Below the pieces are notes generated by a model. That model was given only the letters and a program-made list of their open reading frames with translations. It was not told the DNA's origin and made no database searches. Positions 9,497 to 16,857 of a stretch of 64,000 bases of DNA are shown in pieces. Numbering within the stretch: the stretch's first letter is position 1; every line of letters begins with the position of its first letter. A program made the position numbers and the translations under genes. Origin of the DNA: an uncultured Clostridia bacterium (GTDB lineage: Bacteria > Bacillota > Clostridia > TANB77 > CAG-508); assembly GCA_934141445.1 (NCBI GenBank), contig CAKPCF010000002.1:1-64000 (forward strand), read 5' to 3'.

Positions 9497-9877
9497 ATGG
9501 AAATGAAACAGAAGAAAATTTTATGGATTTCAGACTATGGCATGATGCAAAAAGAAATAAATGGTTTGAAACAATTCTTTGGAATGGAAGTTGAGATTGA
9601 GCGGTTAGCAATTAAAGACTCTAGAAATATTGATGATGTTTTGAGTAAAGCAGAAGATTGTGATGCTTTTGCTTTTGGGAGTGGGATGCTAAAAGCGGTT
9701 GCTAAAGGTTTGTTTTTGGAGGATACAAAGAAAAGACCGATTTTCCATTCTAAAGTGAGAGAAGCTTTAGTAGTTACACCTACCATGAATTTAAAGGCAG
9801 AGGTTAGATTAGAACGAGAATTTAAGTGTTGGAAAATTATTGTTGATGCAAACTTGAAAGAAGAAAATTTATTCTGA
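9497..9877 (+). CDS. hypothetical 126-aa protein, isolated singleton
   Basis: About 126 residues, soluble and unrecognised. It opens KQKKILWISDYGMMQKEINGLKQFFG, an alpha/beta pattern like the first strand and helix of a Rossmann-like or receiver fold, and contains DCDAFAFGSGMLKAVAKG. The start could be ATG 9497 or ATG 9503; the GAAAGG at 9487-9492 favours 9503 by spacing. It is richer in G and C than the flanking genes (codons CGG, GCG, CCG) and ends in TGA. It has its own promoter and a downstream hairpin, and sits alone between divergently oriented DUF4364 and pepF. It belongs with the other acquired-looking singletons. Function is unknown. Confidence 0.72.
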   Translation: MEMKQKKILWISDYGMMQKEINGLKQFFGMEVEIERLAIKDSRNIDDVLSKAEDCDAFAFGSGMLKAVAKGLFLEDTKKRPIFHSKVREALVVTPTMNLKAEVRLEREFKCWKIIVDANLKEENLF

Positions 9878-9884
9878 ATTGAGA

Positions 9885-9929
9885 GCAAAAGGGGGTGAGA
9901 ACCTACAGTGTAGGCTTGCCCTCTTTTGC
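9885..9929 (+). other. long hairpin after the singleton, without a clear U-tract
   Basis: GCAAAAGGGGG (9885-9895) pairs with CCCTCTTTTGC (9919-9929) with one G-T pair. An inner CCTAC-AGT-GTAGG stem sits in the loop. Neither strand has a T-run directly after the stem, so it may stabilise or process the mRNA and need not terminate it. Confidence 0.55.
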
Positions 9930-9999
9930 AATAATAATAATGTCCACTTTTATTCTAATATTTTGTCAATTTATGTTATTTAAAAATACATTAGTATAG

Positions 10000-10028
10000 T
10001 TGAAAAATGAAAATGAGATTGATATAAT
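10000..10028 (+). promoter_or_regulatory. sigma-A promoter of pepF
   Basis: TTGAAA (10000-10005), a 17-base spacer and TATAAT (10023-10028), 32 bases upstream of the pepF start. Confidence 0.72.
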
Positions 10029-10060
10029 TGCACTAGTAAAAATAGTTTAGGAGGAAGGTA

Positions 10061-11833
10061 ATGGATAATAAATTAGAGTGGAATTTAAAAGAAATTTATA
10101 AAAATGATGAAGAATTTGAGAATGATGTAAAAGCATTACAAGAAAAAGCTAATGAGATTGTTGCGTTAAAGGGAACTTTAGGAGAAAGTTCAGCAACAAT
10201 TTTAAACTGTTATAAAAAATTAGCTGAAGCACTTGAATTAGAGGAGAAATTGTATGCTTTTGCAATGCTTAAATATCATAAAGATATGAGCAATGTTGAT
10301 AGTATAAAATTATATAAAAGAATTGAAAAAATAACTACAGATTTTTCAGAAGCAATTAGTTTTGTTTCACCAGAAATTAGTAAAATTGATGATGAAAGAT
10401 TAAGAGGTTTTTTAGCAGAAAATGAAGAATTAAGGATAGATTTTAATAAATCAATAGAAGATATTATAAAAGAAAAGAAACATATTTTATCAGAAGAAGT
10501 AGAGAAAGTTTTAGCTAAATATTCTGAAGTTTTTGGCTCACCAGAAAATGCTTATGATACTTTTGTAGATACAGAATTAGATTTTCCAGATGTCATAGCT
10601 GAAAATGGAGAAAAATTAAAAGTTACTCATGGTACTTTTTCAACATATTTAATGAGCAAAGACAGAAATATTAGAAAACAGGCTTTTGAATCAATGTACT
10701 CATTATATAAAAGACATGAAAATATGATAACAGAGTTATATTTGGCAAGAGTTAAACAACGTACCATTTCAGCTAATTTAAGAAATTATAGTTCTTCATT
10801 AGATATGGCAACAAATAATGATGATTCAAATGTTAAAGTATATGAAACTTTATTGAAAGAAATAAACAAAAATTTAGACTTGAACAGAGAGCATATTAAA
10901 CTAAAAAAAGAGTTACTTAATGAAGAAGAATTTCATTTATATGATGTATATGTAAACACTTTAGATGTTGAAGAAAAGGACATTCCTTATGAAAAAGGAA
11001 AAGAAATTGTTTTAAAAGCTTTAGCACCAATGGGAGAAAAATATATAAATATGCTAAGAACTGCTTTTGATAATAATTGGTTAGATGTATATGAAACACC
11101 AAATAAGAGAAGTGGTGCATATAGTATGGGAATTCATACAGTTCACCCTTATGTTTTGCTAAATTATCATAATTCTTCAAGAGATGTTTCTACAATTGCA
11201 CATGAACTTGGACATTCAATGCACAGTTATTATGCAAGTCACAGTCAAAATGTAATAAATGCAAATTATACAATAATGGTTGCAGAAGTAGCATCAACTG
11301 TAAATGAAATTTTACTTGCCAATTATTTAATAAATCAAGAACAAGATAAAATAAGAAAGGCTGCTTTAATAAATGAACAGTTAGATACCATAAGAGCTAC
11401 GTTATATAGACAAGCTATGTTTGCAGAATTTGAAAAAGAAGTTCATTCAGCAGTAGAAAGAGGTGAGAGTTTAACTTCAGAAAACTTAGATAACATTTAT
11501 TATGAACTTGTAAAGAAATATTTTGGAAATGCTGTAATTGCAGATGAAGAAATAAAATATGAATGGGCTAGAATCCCACATTTTTATAGTTGTTTCTATG
11601 TTTATAAATATGCAACAGGAATTACATCAGCAATAGTTATTGCAAGTAATATTTTAGCAAATAAACCAGGATATGTAGAAAGATATATAAAAATGCTTAG
11701 CAAAGGTGGAAGCATTGGTTCTTTAGATTTACTTAGAATGGTTGATGTAGATTTAGAAAAAGAAGAAACTTATGAAATAGCATTTGATTATTTTAGAAAA
11801 AACTTAGAAGAGTTAAAAAAATTAGTCAAATAA
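10061..11833 (+). CDS. pepF: oligoendopeptidase F
   Basis: 590 residues, the usual size for the M3B family of cytosolic zinc endopeptidases that cleave short peptides. The zinc-binding HEXXH motif appears as HELGHSMHSYYA near residue 380, and the downstream zinc-ligand helix as VAEVASTVNEILLANYL. The N-terminal helical region (residues 1-200, with the PepF phrase DSIKLYKRIEKITTDF) covers the active-site cleft in known structures. GGAGG lies seven bases before the ATG, and a clear promoter is present. No signal peptide is seen, consistent with a cytoplasmic role in peptide turnover. Confidence 0.95.
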   Translation: MDNKLEWNLKEIYKNDEEFENDVKALQEKANEIVALKGTLGESSATILNCYKKLAEALELEEKLYAFAMLKYHKDMSNVDSIKLYKRIEKITTDFSEAISFVSPEISKIDDERLRGFLAENEELRIDFNKSIEDIIKEKKHILSEEVEKVLAKYSEVFGSPENAYDTFVDTELDFPDVIAENGEKLKVTHGTFSTYLMSKDRNIRKQAFESMYSLYKRHENMITELYLARVKQRTISANLRNYSSSLDMATNNDDSNVKVYETLLKEINKNLDLNREHIKLKKELLNEEEFHLYDVYVNTLDVEEKDIPYEKGKEIVLKALAPMGEKYINMLRTAFDNNWLDVYETPNKRSGAYSMGIHTVHPYVLLNYHNSSRDVSTIAHELGHSMHSYYASHSQNVINANYTIMVAEVASTVNEILLANYLINQEQDKIRKAALINEQLDTIRATLYRQAMFAEFEKEVHSAVERGESLTSENLDNIYYELVKKYFGNAVIADEEIKYEWARIPHFYSCFYVYKYATGITSAIVIASNILANKPGYVERYIKMLSKGGSIGSLDLLRMVDVDLEKEETYEIAFDYFRKNLEELKKLVK

Positions 11834-11913
11834 TTTATAAAGAATTCACATAAAAAACATAATGTTGTTATAAAATTTCAAAAAATAAATATTTTATTGA
11901 AATGGAGCAAAAT

Positions 11914-12594
11914 ATGAGTGATTTAACAGTATTGGTTGTAGATGATGAATCAAGAATGAGAAAACTAATAAAAGATTTTTTAAAGCAAAAGAAATTTAAT
12001 ATATTAGAAGCAGAAGATGGAGAAGTTGCTTTAAAAGTTTATAACGAAAATAAAGAAAAAATAAATTTAATTTTATTAGATGTTATGATGCCAAAACTAG
12101 ATGGTTGGTCTGTTTTAAGACAAATTAGGCAGGAAAATAAAGAAATTCCAATTATAATGTTAACTGCAAGAGCAGAAGAACAAGATGAATTATTTGGATT
12201 TGAACTAGGTGTTGATGAATATATTTCCAAACCATTTAGTCCTAAAATTTTAGTTGCTAGAGTAGAGGCTATTTTGAAACGTACAACTAAAGAAGAAAAA
12301 AAATTAAAAGATTATGATGGTATTGTTATAGACAATGAAGGTAGAACTGTTACTGTTGATGGAAAGCCAGTAGAATTAAGCTTTAGAGAATATGAACTTT
12401 TAAAATATTTAATAGATAATGAAAATATTGCTTTATCAAGAGATAAAATTTTAAATACAGTTTGGAACTATGATTACTATGGCGATTCTAGAACAATTGA
12501 TAGTCATATTAAAAAAATTAGACATAAATTGGGGAAAAAGGGAAAACATATTCAAACAATTAGAGGAATTGGTTACAAATTTGAAATTAAATAA
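11914..12594 (+). CDS. OmpR/PhoB-family response regulator
   Basis: 226 residues: a receiver domain (phospho-acceptor D56 in LLDVMMPKLDG, acidic pair VVDDES near the start, switch Thr in LTARA, Lys in YISKPFSP) and a C-terminal winged-helix DNA-binding domain (residues 130-226, ending GIGYKFEIK). I place the start at ATG 11914, since GGAG lies seven bases upstream. An in-frame ATG at 11902 has no ribosome site. The gene is followed after 17 bases by its histidine kinase. The signal is unknown; closeness to the sortase locus downstream is suggestive only. Confidence 0.93.
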   Translation: MSDLTVLVVDDESRMRKLIKDFLKQKKFNILEAEDGEVALKVYNENKEKINLILLDVMMPKLDGWSVLRQIRQENKEIPIIMLTARAEEQDELFGFELGVDEYISKPFSPKILVARVEAILKRTTKEEKKLKDYDGIVIDNEGRTVTVDGKPVELSFREYELLKYLIDNENIALSRDKILNTVWNYDYYGDSRTIDSHIKKIRHKLGKKGKHIQTIRGIGYKFEIK

Positions 12595-12611
12595 AGTTTA
12601 AGAGGAATAAT

Positions 12612-14114
12612 ATGAATAGAATTTTTAAATCAGTACGTGCTAAGTTATTTCTTACAGTATGTATAATAATGCTTATGACAATTTTATTTTTAATAGTGGT
12701 AAATAGCGCTATGCTTGAAACTTTTTACTATTATAATAAAAAAGAAAGTTCATTAAGTTTGTTTGAATATATAAAAGAAAATGAAAGTAAATCAACAGAA
12801 GAAAGTTTTAAAAATGAACTTGAAAAAATTGCTGTAAATAATAATTTTGATATAGAAATAATAAATTCTTCAAATGAAATTTTATACACAACAGATGGAA
12901 ATTTTGTTGAAAACTTTGGTAGTATTCAAGAAATAAAGTATCCAGTCAAATATAGTGTATTTAATCGTTCAGAAATAATGTATTCAAAAGACGGCGTGAC
13001 AATTAGAAGATTACAGGATAATGTAAATGGAATAAATTTTATTTTATTAGAAGGTAAACTTGAAAATGGAACTAGAGTTTATATTAGAATGCCAATTAAT
13101 ACAATAAAAGAGAGTACTAATATATCTAATAAATCATTGTGGGTAATAGCAGTTGTATCAGTTACTGTTAGTGGACTAATTATAATGTTTACAACTGAAA
13201 AATTTACTAAACCAATAGAAGAATTAAACGATATAGCAAATAGAATGACAAAACTGGATTTCAGCAGAAAATATAGAATACAAGATAATGATGATGAGAT
13301 AAATGAACTTGGTAGAAGTATAAATAAGCTTTCAGATACTTTAGAAGATACAATATCAAAATTAAAGAAAAATAATATGGAACTTGAAAAAGATATTGAA
13401 ACTAAATCAAAAATTGATGAAATGAGAAAACAATTTATATCAGATGTATCACATGAATTGAAAACTCCAATTGCCTTAATTCAAGGATATGCAGAAGGTT
13501 TAGTTGAGAATGTAAATACTGATGAGGAAAGCAAAAACTTTTATGCAGAAGTAATTTTAGATGAAGCAAATAAAATGGACACAATGGTAAAAAGACTTTT
13601 AGAATTGATGAAACTTGAATATGAAGATAGAGAATTTAACAACAAAAATTTCGATATAAATGAACTAATAAAAGAAGTAATAAGAACATCAGATGTTGTT
13701 TTAAAAGAGAATAACATTGAAGTGGATTTTAAAGTCCAAGAACCAATTATTGTATATGCAGATGACTTTTATATTGAACAAGTTGTTAATAATTACTTTA
13801 CAAATGCTATAAAAAATGTAGAAACTGTAAAAAATAAAAAGAAAATTAAAATTACAATAAAACAGGCAAAAGATGAAAAGAAATATAGAATTTCTGTTTT
13901 TAATACAGGAAAAAATATTGATGAAGAGAACATTCCAAGAATATGGAATAGATTCTACAAAGTAGATGAATCAAGGGAAAGATCAAAAGGTGGTCATGGA
14001 ATAGGGCTTTCTCTAGTAAAAGCTATTATGAATAAATATAATAATAGTTATGGTGTAAAAAATAAACAAGATGGTGTAGAGTTCTATTTTGAAATCGAAA
14101 AAGAAAGAAAATAA
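12612..14114 (+). CDS. membrane sensor histidine kinase
   Basis: 500 residues. Two transmembrane segments (about 11-31 and 175-193) enclose an extracytoplasmic sensor of about 145 residues. These are followed by a HAMP linker (TEKFTKPIEELNDIANRM), a HisKA domain with phospho-acceptor H281 in SDVSHELKTP, and an HATPase domain with N box (NNYFTNAIKN), F box region (IWNRFYKVD) and G2 box (GHGIGLSLV). It pairs with the response regulator 17 bases upstream. AAGAGGA precedes the ATG. The sensor domain matches no ligand-binding family I can name. Confidence 0.93.
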   Translation: MNRIFKSVRAKLFLTVCIIMLMTILFLIVVNSAMLETFYYYNKKESSLSLFEYIKENESKSTEESFKNELEKIAVNNNFDIEIINSSNEILYTTDGNFVENFGSIQEIKYPVKYSVFNRSEIMYSKDGVTIRRLQDNVNGINFILLEGKLENGTRVYIRMPINTIKESTNISNKSLWVIAVVSVTVSGLIIMFTTEKFTKPIEELNDIANRMTKLDFSRKYRIQDNDDEINELGRSINKLSDTLEDTISKLKKNNMELEKDIETKSKIDEMRKQFISDVSHELKTPIALIQGYAEGLVENVNTDEESKNFYAEVILDEANKMDTMVKRLLELMKLEYEDREFNNKNFDINELIKEVIRTSDVVLKENNIEVDFKVQEPIIVYADDFYIEQVVNNYFTNAIKNVETVKNKKKIKITIKQAKDEKKYRISVFNTGKNIDEENIPRIWNRFYKVDESRERSKGGHGIGLSLVKAIMNKYNNSYGVKNKQDGVEFYFEIEKERK

Positions 14115-14117
14115 TCA

Positions 14118-14153
14118 AAAAAGTGCGTTTTATGAAAGAAACGCACTTTTTAT
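14118..14153 (+). terminator. terminator of the two-component operon
   Basis: AAAAGTGCGTTT (14120-14131) and AAACGCACTTTT (14140-14151) form a long perfect stem followed by T residues, just after the kinase stop codon. Confidence 0.88.
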
Positions 14154-14322
14154 GTCGAAAAATGAAGATGAGTTATATAAGATTTTTATAAAAAACTGTT
14201 TACAAAGCAAAAGAAAAGTATTACTATAATGATAGTTTATTCATAATTGCAATTAAGATAAATCAAATAAAAATTCTAGTTTGTTTCAAACAATTTTCAA
14301 AAATTAAAATTTAATATAGGAG

Positions 14323-14898
14323 ATGGTTAAATTAAAGAATAAAAGTTTTATTGCTATTTTTACTTTTATTATGATTATTTGTACAGTTTATTTTTATTCA
14401 AAGAATTTTAGTCCAAAAAGTTTTAGTTATGAAAATCAAGAATATTCAAATAATATTATTGCTAAAAAAATAAATTCAAAAACAAATACATCTAATGTAA
14501 ATACCCAAGAAAATATATGTGAGGAATGGTATTTGGAAATACCAAAAATAAATTTATTTGCTAAAATAGCAGAGGGTACAGAAGAAAAAATCCTAAATGA
14601 ATATATAGGACATTTTAAAGAAACTACTTTTATAAACGGAAATGTAGGACTTGCAGCACATAATAGAGGATATAAAGTAAATTATTTTTCAAGATTAAAA
14701 GAGTTGGAAATAGGAGATACAATAAATTACTGTTATAATAATGAAATAAGAACCTATAAAGTAATTTTAAAAGAAATAATTGATGAAACAAACTGGAGTT
14801 TTTTAGAAAATACGAAAGAAAATAAATTAACTCTCATTACTTGTGTAGAGGATATGCCAGAGTTAAGAAGATGTATACAAGCAATAGAATCAAAATGA
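14323..14898 (+). CDS. class D-like sortase
   Basis: 191 residues. One N-terminal hydrophobic anchor (about 9-25) is followed by a sortase fold. The catalytic triad can be read: H113 in AAHNRG, C174 in TLITCVED, and an Arg at 182 or 183 in ELRRC. Sortases join surface proteins carrying an LPXTG-like signal to the wall or to pilus subunits, and the next gene encodes a protein with LPRTG at its end. The ATG directly abuts AGGAG, leaving no normal spacer, so the exact start is uncertain. The stop is TGA followed at once by TAA. It overlaps the upstream reading of the next gene but not its likely real start at 14913. Confidence 0.88.
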   Translation: MVKLKNKSFIAIFTFIMIICTVYFYSKNFSPKSFSYENQEYSNNIIAKKINSKTNTSNVNTQENICEEWYLEIPKINLFAKIAEGTEEKILNEYIGHFKETTFINGNVGLAAHNRGYKVNYFSRLKELEIGDTINYCYNNEIRTYKVILKEIIDETNWSFLENTKENKLTLITCVEDMPELRRCIQAIESK

Positions 14899-14912
14899 TA
14901 AGAGGTGGAAAT

Positions 14913-16253
14913 TTGAAAAAAGTTTTAATAATTTTATGCACTTTTATATCAATAGTTAGTACACTTACATCATGCTTTGCATTTCAAATGGAAGATGTAA
15001 ATATACATAAATTGTACAGTTGCGGAGAACTAATGAAATATAAAGGTGTGCCTAAAGTTGCAGATTACGCGGTTTATACAAAGGATGGAATTGAATATCC
15101 AGCGTATTGTGTAAATGCTGAATTGCCAGGAGCAGATGAAAACGGATATGATGTATCTGTTTCAGAAAAACTGCACAATAATGAAGTATGGAAAGTTATA
15201 ATAAATGGATATCCATATCGTACAGTAGAAGAACTAGGAGCTTTAAATGAAAAAGAAGCTTATACTGCTACTAGAAATGCTATTTATTGTGTAATGTATG
15301 GAAGAGATGAAAATGATTATTCTGCATTTGATACAGAAGAGGGAAGAAGAACTTATAAAATTTTTAGAGAAATAATAGAAAATTATAAAAAATGTACTTT
15401 AAGTGAACCAACAGATGTAAAATTAAAAATAAAACAATTAACTTCTTGGAATATGGATATAGGAGAATATTCTACTTATGTTTCAAAAGAGTATGAGCTT
15501 GAATCAAATGTTGAAGATGGTGAATATGAGATTGAAATTCAAGGATTAGTTCCAGAAGGTACTAAAATTTTAAGTTTAGATAATGAAGAAAAGAACAAAT
15601 TTAAAATAGGAGAGAAGTTTAAAATTGTGATGCCATTACAAAAAATTTCTCAAAGCGAGTCATTTACAATTAAAACAAAGGCTAATATAAAATCATATCC
15701 TATTTTATATGGAAAATCTTATGATGTTAAAAAACAAAACTATGCAATTACAGGTATGACTTATGAAATAGAAGAAACTTCAATAACAGAAGATTACATG
15801 GAAAATTTAACAAAAATTAAAATACATAAGCAAGAATATGGAACAAAAGAACCTTTAAAAAATGTAGAATTTCAATTACTAGATGAACAAAAAAATATTT
15901 TAAGAAATATACTAACAACTGATGAAAATGGGGATATTATTTTAGAGAATATGTTACCGGGAAAATATTTTTTGAAGGAAATAAAAACTTTAGATGGTTA
16001 TAATCTTTATACTGACTATATTGAAGTAAATCTTGACTTGAATGAAGAAATAAATGTTGTTGTAAATAACACTAAGAAAACTACAAAAGAGATAAATAAA
16101 AATTACGAAAATATAGAAATAGTTTCAAATAAAGAAGAAACTAAGATTACAGAAGATATAAAAAATACACAAGTAGATAAAAATGAAGAAAAAACAGAAG
16201 AAATTATAAATATGGAAGTAAATAAAAAGGTACTTCCAAGAACAGGAAAATAA
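14913..16253 (+). CDS. secreted thioester-like/SpaA-domain surface protein ending in LPRTG
   Basis: About 446 residues from a TTG at 14913 (AGAGGTGG upstream). Residues 1-29 form a signal peptide. Residues about 40-170 resemble the thioester adhesin domain: the Cys (C66) sits in YCVNAELPG, but the usual Gln of the TQxAIW motif is Arg121 (ATRNAIY). A linker is followed by a SpaA-type prealbumin-like domain (about 300-385; KIKIHKQE, LPGKYFLKEI). A Lys/Glu-rich tail then ends exactly with LPRTGK. There is no hydrophobic helix or basic tail after the LPRTG, so the sorting signal is incomplete. It forms an operon with the preceding sortase, its presumed partner. Role in adhesion is inferred from domains. 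Confidence 0.85.
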   Translation: MKKVLIILCTFISIVSTLTSCFAFQMEDVNIHKLYSCGELMKYKGVPKVADYAVYTKDGIEYPAYCVNAELPGADENGYDVSVSEKLHNNEVWKVIINGYPYRTVEELGALNEKEAYTATRNAIYCVMYGRDENDYSAFDTEEGRRTYKIFREIIENYKKCTLSEPTDVKLKIKQLTSWNMDIGEYSTYVSKEYELESNVEDGEYEIEIQGLVPEGTKILSLDNEEKNKFKIGEKFKIVMPLQKISQSESFTIKTKANIKSYPILYGKSYDVKKQNYAITGMTYEIEETSITEDYMENLTKIKIHKQEYGTKEPLKNVEFQLLDEQKNILRNILTTDENGDIILENMLPGKYFLKEIKTLDGYNLYTDYIEVNLDLNEEINVVVNNTKKTTKEINKNYENIEIVSNKEETKITEDIKNTQVDKNEEKTEEIINMEVNKKVLPRTGK

Positions 16254-16306
16254 AAATTTGTATTGATTTAATTTCATTTACAAGCAATTAACTTCTTATA
16301 AAAATA

Positions 16307-16340
16307 AAAGTTCCCTGCACATTTCTGTACAGGGAACTTT
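16307..16340 (-). terminator. terminator of the minus-strand RNA/sORF unit
   Basis: GTTCCCTGCAC (16310-16320) pairs with GTACAGGGAAC (16327-16337), extended by AAA/TTT. On the minus strand it is followed by TTTTATTTTTAT. On the plus strand no T-run follows, so it serves minus-strand transcription. Confidence 0.8.
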
Positions 16341-16411
16341 CGCTCATGTCTCTCGACCAAAACTAGCTGAACTGAGCCTTCAAATCAATCCAACTAGGCT
16401 AGGAGTTTCAC

Positions 16412-16525
16412 TTAAATTGATTGGCAGACCAATCTAAGTGCGCCTAATTCCAACTTCCTACAACCAATCAACCACTGTGTAATGCCGTGAAAATAGACTA
16501 TGGGCGGACCCCGGATGTTGCACAT
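16412..16525 (-). CDS. possible 37-aa small protein inside the minus-strand transcript
   Basis: An ATG at 16525 is preceded by a perfect AAAGGAGG about nine bases upstream and opens a 37-codon frame (begins MCNIRGPPIVYFHG, ends LVCQSI) closed by TAA. It has three cysteines and no membrane segment. The strong ribosome site is the only evidence for translation. The same stretch could instead be a structured RNA in which AGGAGG is paired. No homologue is recognised. Confidence 0.3.
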   Translation of the reverse strand: MCNIRGPPIVYFHGITQWLIGCRKLELGALRLVCQSI

Positions 16526-16623
16526 TATTGCAATCCTCCTTTGATATTTCATATATAATAAATTAAATTACTAATTAGATGCGGTTGCAACTATTAGGAA
16601 AATAAAATACTATTTATGAGTTT

Positions 16624-16638
16624 GCAGTGAATCACTGC
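16624..16638. repeat. 15-base perfect palindrome in the leader of the minus-strand unit
   Basis: GCAGTGAATCACTGC reads as two seven-base arms around one central base. It lies at about +7 to +21 of the predicted minus-strand transcript, so it could be a repressor operator or a 5' hairpin. Confidence 0.5.
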
Positions 16639-16651
16639 TGAAAGTGTTTCT

Positions 16652-16680
16652 ATGATAACATCATTTGTGCCAAAAGTCAA
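16652..16680 (-). promoter_or_regulatory. sigma-A promoter of the minus-strand unit
   Basis: On the minus strand, TTGACT (complement of 16675-16680), a 17-base spacer, then TATCAT (complement of 16652-16657). It points away from pflB. The remaining gap before pflB (16681-16857) shows no sure promoter. Confidence 0.7.
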
Positions 16681-16857
16681 TAAAAAATTTACACAAAATT
16701 CATTTTACTGATATTGTCTTTTTTAGTACTATATGTTAAAATTCTAAATTGAGAATAGACAAAATGATAGATGACAAAATATATATTGAATGAATTTTAT
16801 TGCTATGCATATAAAACTTAAAGCAAATACAGCAAAGCAAGGAAAGAGAGAGGATTT

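Larger units (their letters stand above)
16308..16645 (-). ncRNA. unidentified minus-strand transcript, structured and G+C-rich
   Basis: A promoter at 16652-16680 and a terminator at 16307-16340 define a minus-strand transcript of roughly 335 nucleotides. The block 16310-16525 is clearly richer in G and C than its neighbours. It can fold locally: on the minus strand CACTTAGATTGG-TCTG-CCAATCAATTTAAGTG forms a hairpin, and the 5' end carries the palindrome at 16624-16638. It also contains a possible 37-codon ORF. I cannot match it to 6S, SRP, tmRNA, RNase P or a riboswitch by eye. It may be a regulatory RNA, a small mRNA, or both. Confidence 0.45.

Noticed and set aside
9885..9929. Rho-independent terminator after the 126-residue singleton
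   Set aside because: The stem is strong but no T-run follows on either strand, so it is listed only as a hairpin.
16308..16645. 6S RNA, SRP RNA, tmRNA or T-box identity for the minus-strand unit
   Set aside because: I could not find the diagnostic sequences for any of these by eye, and there is no downstream gene on that strand for a riboswitch to control.
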